Below the pieces are notes generated by a model. It was not told the origin of the DNA. It made no database searches and saw only the letters and a program-made list of their open reading frames with translations. A program made the translations under genes and the position numbers. A DNA stretch of 17,289 bases. Origin: JAICYJ01 sp045806525. GTDB taxonomy: Bacteria > Actinomycetota > Thermoleophilia > Gaiellales > JAICJC01. Location of the stretch: positions 1 to 17,289 of the forward strand of contig JBJMJD010000099.1 in NCBI GenBank assembly GCA_045806525.1, read 5' to 3'. Of the stretch, positions 14,118-17,289 are shown piece after piece. How positions within the stretch are numbered: position 1 is the stretch's first letter; the number at the start of each line of letters is the position of its first letter.

Positions 14118-14123
14118 TAGACT
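14118..14123 (+). promoter_or_regulatory. TAGACT -10 box before the methyltransferase gene
   Basis: TAGACT ends 8 nt before the GTG at 14132, and GCGACT (14094-14099), 18 bp upstream, is a partial -35 match. The gene has no Shine-Dalgarno site at this start, so a leaderless transcript is plausible. Confidence 0.35.
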
Positions 14124-14131
14124 GACCACCC

Positions 14132-14788
14132 GTGGAGACGTCGCACACAGAGGTCGAGGAGCGGATGCTCCTGCAGGCGATCCCGGCCGGTGCCACCGTG
14201 CTGGAGGCGGGCTGCGGACGCACGACCCGGCTCGCGGAGCACCGCGACCGGATCCGCCGGCTGGTGGGAATCGACCTCGACGGCACGGCCGGTCGCGAGA
14301 ACGCATCGCTGGACGAGTTCATCGAAACGGATCTCTCCGGCCGGCTGCCGTTCGATGACGCAACCTTCGACCTCGTCTACTCCAACTTCGTCGTCGAACA
14401 CCTGGACGATCCCGCCCAGACGTTCCGCGAGTTCCACCGGGTTCTGCGTCCGGACGGCTGGCTGGTGCTGCTGACGAGCAACCGGTCGAACCCGTTCATG
14501 GCGGCCGCCCGGGCCATGCCGCAGCGGCTCCGCGTGCTGGTCAAACGCCGCGGCGCGGGCGCGGTCGAACGCGACGTGTTCCCGGCTCGCTACCGCGCGA
14601 ACACGCCCGCAGCGCTCGACGCGGCAACCCGCACCGCTGGCTTCACCGCCAGCTCGGTCGCGTATGTGGCAACGCTGCATCGCTACGGCGCCCGGGTTCC
14701 CGGCGCTGCGCGCGTGCTGCGCGTTGCCGAACGCGCGCTCCCCGAGCAGCGCAGGTCCACGATCGTCGCGGCCTACCGGGCGTCCTAG
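14132..14788 (+). CDS. Class I SAM-dependent methyltransferase
   Basis: The 218-residue protein has the Rossmann-like methyltransferase core. Motif I is TVLEAGCGRTTRL (22-34), which binds S-adenosylmethionine. The end of strand two reads LVGIDLDG (44-51). The DLSGRLPFDDATFDLVYSNFVVEHLDD segment (67-93) is typical of the Methyltransf_11 group. FHRVLRPDGWLVLLTSN (101-117) follows. The C-terminal part has an Arg-rich stretch and a strand-like YVATLHRYG, and may form the substrate pocket. The substrate is not deducible. The GTG at 14132 was chosen because it gives a full N-terminal helix; ATG 14165, with GAGGAG three nt upstream, is an alternative. It is divergent from CPBP-folP and its stop codon lies 2 bp from that of the convergent glycosidase-like gene. 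Confidence 0.87.
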   Translation: METSHTEVEERMLLQAIPAGATVLEAGCGRTTRLAEHRDRIRRLVGIDLDGTAGRENASLDEFIETDLSGRLPFDDATFDLVYSNFVVEHLDDPAQTFREFHRVLRPDGWLVLLTSNRSNPFMAAARAMPQRLRVLVKRRGAGAVERDVFPARYRANTPAALDAATRTAGFTASSVAYVATLHRYGARVPGAARVLRVAERALPEQRRSTIVAAYRAS

Positions 14789-14790
14789 AG

Positions 14791-16074
14791 CTATCGGTAC
14801 CGGAGCGTCGTTGCGCTCGGCAGCCAGCGCTCGTAGCCGTACGCCGTGTGCGGTCTGAATCCGGGGCGGTACATCTCCGCTGAGCCGTTGTTGTCGAACC
14901 CGATCGCCTGCTGCGCACCCATCTGCCGCAGCACGTGCGCGAAGCTTCGCATCGTCAGGCCGGATCCGCCGCGCGCTCCGATCAGGATCAGCGATCCCCT
15001 TCCCGAGTTGGTGCGGATCAGGGCGGGCCGCCAGCAACCGCCGCCGCACGTCCACTGCCAGGGGTCGACGCTCGCCGGCCGCGTCGAGATCGCGACTCCG
15101 CCGGACACCAGTTCCGGCTTGCCTCCCATCAGGTCTGACACGGAGCTCCAGCCCTTGGCGTCGCCGTTGATGTCGACCACCGGATTCGCCGACGCGGCCA
15201 GCGCCGACAGTCCCGCCTCCGCGATGCCGCCGACCTTCGCGATCAGGACGGCCCCGGCCGCGGGCACGGTCACCTGCGACCCCGCCGGCTGGCTAGCGAG
15301 GATCGGCAGCGCGGTCGTGGTGCCTGGCGAGGTCGGCTCGGCGAACGCAAACGCAGCCACCGGCTCGGACCGGTCGTTCCCGGTGCGGTTGCGGAGGGTG
15401 CGGTCGCCGGTGAGCATCGTGCGAAACGCTGTCGAGTCGACCGTGAAGGCGACATATCCCCGGGGCACCGTGACCACGGTGCCGACGGTGTCGTAGGCGC
15501 CGACCTGGTCGCCGGCTGCCGGTGGGGCGCCGAACGCGCCGATCGTCGCGGTCAGCCGGTTGGGCAGCTTCAGCTTCACCGGCTGTGCCCGCGGCCGTCC
15601 GATCTTGAAGTCGCCTGACGGGAGGTACCCCACCCCCGGGCCGCCCCAGCCGAAGTTGTAGATCTTCCTGCCCTTCACCAGCATGCCGCTGTTGCGGTAG
15701 GCGGTACGGGTGGTGTATTCGGAGAAGTCGCCGTTGATGGCCGCAAGCATGCCCGCCGGCGCCCCGAGCGACGAGACCGGGTGCACGTCGACCGTTTCCT
15801 GGGCCGGGTGGTAGGTGCCGAGCAGCGCCGAGCCCAGCGTCACATGGGTGTCGCCGATCGCCCATGAGATCCGGTAGATCTCCTGCGCCCGGGGGTAGCC
15901 CCGCACGCTCGCCCGGTAGTGGGTGAAGAAGACGCCGGGACGCAGGATCTTCCGCGAGACCACGCGCAGGCGCGTGATCGGCCCGGGCAGCGGCGTTGCC
16001 GGGGCGGCCGAGGTGGAGACGGCGAAGACCGCCGCGGCGCAGGCGAGCAGCAGGATGATCCGTCGCGAAGCCAT
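14791..16074 (-). CDS. Secreted phosphodiester glycosidase family protein (NAGPA-like)
   Basis: The 427-residue protein has a signal peptide (about 1-23: MASRR, a hydrophobic core, then an Ala-rich cleavage region), so it is exported. The remainder resembles the phosphodiester glycosidase / NAGPA (DUF2233-like) family. It contains AAINGDFSEY, which matches the family's conserved NG-D/F loop near the start of the domain, then SDLMGGKPELVSGGVAIS, TNSGRGSLILIGARG, and a C-terminal FDNNGSAEMY (D394-S398), where many relatives read DGGGS. Family members cleave sugar phosphodiesters or act on exopolysaccharide; the substrate here is unknown. The ATG at 16074 is directly preceded by CCAGG, a poor ribosome site. 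The gene follows ftsH by 70 bp and is probably not functionally tied to it. Confidence 0.85.
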   Translation of the reverse strand: MASRRIILLLACAAAVFAVSTSAAPATPLPGPITRLRVVSRKILRPGVFFTHYRASVRGYPRAQEIYRISWAIGDTHVTLGSALLGTYHPAQETVDVHPVSSLGAPAGMLAAINGDFSEYTTRTAYRNSGMLVKGRKIYNFGWGGPGVGYLPSGDFKIGRPRAQPVKLKLPNRLTATIGAFGAPPAAGDQVGAYDTVGTVVTVPRGYVAFTVDSTAFRTMLTGDRTLRNRTGNDRSEPVAAFAFAEPTSPGTTTALPILASQPAGSQVTVPAAGAVLIAKVGGIAEAGLSALAASANPVVDINGDAKGWSSVSDLMGGKPELVSGGVAISTRPASVDPWQWTCGGGCWRPALIRTNSGRGSLILIGARGGSGLTMRSFAHVLRQMGAQQAIGFDNNGSAEMYRPGFRPHTAYGYERWLPSATTLRYR

Positions 16075-16144
16075 CCTGGTTGTGTCGTCACGGTATGGCC
16101 GCTACACCACCCCGCGAACGGGTGATAGCCGAAGCTCGAGCTGC

Positions 16145-17289
16145 CTACGCGCCCTGGGGTGCGTCCGGCGGCTTGCTCTGGTGCAGAGCGCCGGGCAGCG
16201 GCAGGCCGATCGTGCGCGGCTTGGACGGCTGCTTTGCGGGCTGCTCGTCGGCCACCGGCTGGGCGTGCTTCTCGTGGTCCTTGAAGACCTCTTCCGGCGC
16301 CGTGCCGGCCAGCAACGCCTGGAACTGCTCGCGATCGATCGTCTCGTACTCGATCAGCACCTTCGATAGGCGCTGCATCTCGTCCATGTGGTCTGACAGC
16401 ACCTTGCGGGCGCGCTCGTGCGCGTCCTCGACGATGCGGCGGATCTCGTCGTCGATCTCGCGCGCGATCTCCTCGGAGTAGTCGGCCTCATGGCCAAAGT
16501 CGCGGCCCAGGAAGGGCTGGCCGGAGTCGCGCCCGAAGGTGCGTGGGCCGAGCTTCTCCGACATGCCCCAGCGCATGACCATGCGCTTGGCCGTGTCGGT
16601 CGTCTTGTTGAGGTCGTCCTCGGCACCGGTGGTGATCTCGCCGAACACCAGCTCCTCGGCGGTGCGGCCGCCCAGGCTCTTGGCCAGCGTATCCATCAGC
16701 TCCGGACGCGAGCGCATGAACTTGTCCTCGGTGGGAAGCGTGATCACGTAGCCGAGCGCCATGCCACGACCCACGATCGAGATCTTGTGCACGGGATCGT
16801 TGTGCTCGAGGTAGTGGCCGACCAGCGCGTGGCCCATCTCGTGGACGGCCGTGATCTCGCGCTCCTTCGCCGACAGCAGCCGCGTCTTCTTCTCGGGGCC
16901 GGCGATGACGCGCATGATGCCCTCTTCCAGCTCCAGCGTCTCGATCTGCCGCTTCCCCTTGCGGGCGGCCAGCAGCGCCGCCTCGTTCACCAGGTTCGAC
17001 AGGTCGGCTCCGGTGAACCCCGGTGTCTGGCCGGCCAGCGCCTCGAGGTCGACCGACTGCGCGATCGGCTTGCCGCGCGAGTGCACCTCGAGGATGCGCT
17101 TGCGGCCGACCCGGTCGGGCCGGTCCACGACCACCTGGCGGTCGAACCGCCCCGGGCGCAGCAGCGCCGGGTCGAGGATGTCCGGCCGGTTCGTGGCGGC
17201 GATCAGGATGATGTTGTCCTTCATCTCGAAGCCGTCCATCTCGACGAGCAGCTGGTTGAGCGTCTGCTCGCGCTCGTCGTGCCCGCCGC
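16145..17289 (-). CDS. ftsH: ATP-dependent zinc metalloprotease FtsH, N-terminal part beyond window
   Basis: FtsH is a membrane-bound hexameric AAA+ protease that extracts and degrades membrane and short-lived regulatory proteins. The window holds the C-terminal 381 codons, entering at GGHDEREQTLNQLLVEMDGF, just after Walker B. Next come the second region of homology (AATNRPDILDPALLRPGRFDRQV, with the arginine fingers), the AAA lid (PGFTGADLSNLVNEAALLAAR) and the M41 peptidase domain. The zinc site HEMGH is at 16829-16843, and the third ligand lies in GEITTGAEDDL. A Lys/Pro-rich tail (about the last 50 residues) is variable in the family. The transmembrane helices and Walker A are outside the window, so completeness cannot be judged. 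Confidence 0.96.
   Translation of the reverse strand, partial: GGHDEREQTLNQLLVEMDGFEMKDNIILIAATNRPDILDPALLRPGRFDRQVVVDRPDRVGRKRILEVHSRGKPIAQSVDLEALAGQTPGFTGADLSNLVNEAALLAARKGKRQIETLELEEGIMRVIAGPEKKTRLLSAKEREITAVHEMGHALVGHYLEHNDPVHKISIVGRGMALGYVITLPTEDKFMRSRPELMDTLAKSLGGRTAEELVFGEITTGAEDDLNKTTDTAKRMVMRWGMSEKLGPRTFGRDSGQPFLGRDFGHEADYSEEIAREIDDEIRRIVEDAHERARKVLSDHMDEMQRLSKVLIEYETIDREQFQALLAGTAPEEVFKDHEKHAQPVADEQPAKQPSKPRTIGLPLPGALHQSKPPDAPQGA

Noticed and set aside
12699..14120. Plus-strand open frame of 473 codons, rich in His/Arg/Gln
   Set aside because: It is a shadow of the CPBP-folP gene on the opposite strand, with the Arg/His/Pro composition typical of antisense frames in GC-rich DNA.
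16075..16144. Terminator for ftsH in the 70-bp gap
   Set aside because: Only a weak, bulged stem (CACCC/GGGTG around 16108-16125) was found with no T-tract, too little to call.
1..17289. tRNA or other structured RNA genes, and a mobile element or defence island
   Set aside because: Gaps are short (largest 212 bp), none shows a tRNA-like cloverleaf or a recognisable riboswitch core, and no integrase, transposase or known defence protein was found.

Overview
The window is gene-dense, very GC-rich chromosomal DNA from a high-GC Gram-positive, most likely an actinobacterium of the Thermoleophilia (Solirubrobacterales/Gaiellales) type. This rests on recognised families: DUF2469, the DUF6325 + SHOCT pair, a type III pantothenate kinase, a lysyl-tRNA synthetase joined to an MprF-like membrane part, and many starts that look leaderless. 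No tRNA, rRNA, CRISPR array, transposase or phage gene was seen. The placement is an inference and was not checked against a database.

Almost everything is on the minus strand, so in transcription order the window runs from high to low coordinates. It opens with the 3' part of ftsH (membrane AAA protease) and a secreted phosphodiester-glycosidase-like protein. The latter converges within 2 bp on a plus-strand methyltransferase. Next come folate genes: one open frame that joins a CPBP-type membrane protease to dihydropteroate synthase (FolP), overlapped by folB. After a 212-bp gap comes an orphan LuxR-type response regulator. A small plus-strand membrane protein then separates it from folK, which starts a tight run: folK, isoprenylcysteine-methyltransferase-like protein, GST-like protein, DUF2469, coaX. 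A large MMPL transporter with its own promoter follows, then a SHOCT-domain gene that appears frameshifted, and a DUF6325 gene. Plus-strand dusB converges on the last of these at a strong hairpin. Divergent from dusB is greA, followed by lysS, which runs off the left edge.

Most of the region is housekeeping: folate (folP, folB, folK), CoA (coaX), tRNA modification and charging (dusB, lysS), transcript cleavage (greA) and membrane proteolysis (ftsH).

The most interesting signals are these. (1) Three ACGAA-N-TTCGW palindromes have centres exactly 31 bp apart in the gap upstream of the response regulator. (2) A CPBP protease and dihydropteroate synthase share one reading frame. (3) The lysyl-tRNA synthetase carries a C-terminal MprF-like membrane domain, in the opposite order to LysX. 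(4) The MMPL transporter has a roughly 255-residue Gln/Ala-rich coiled-coil insertion. (5) The hexamer TAGACT was found by eye four times, each time just upstream of a start codon.
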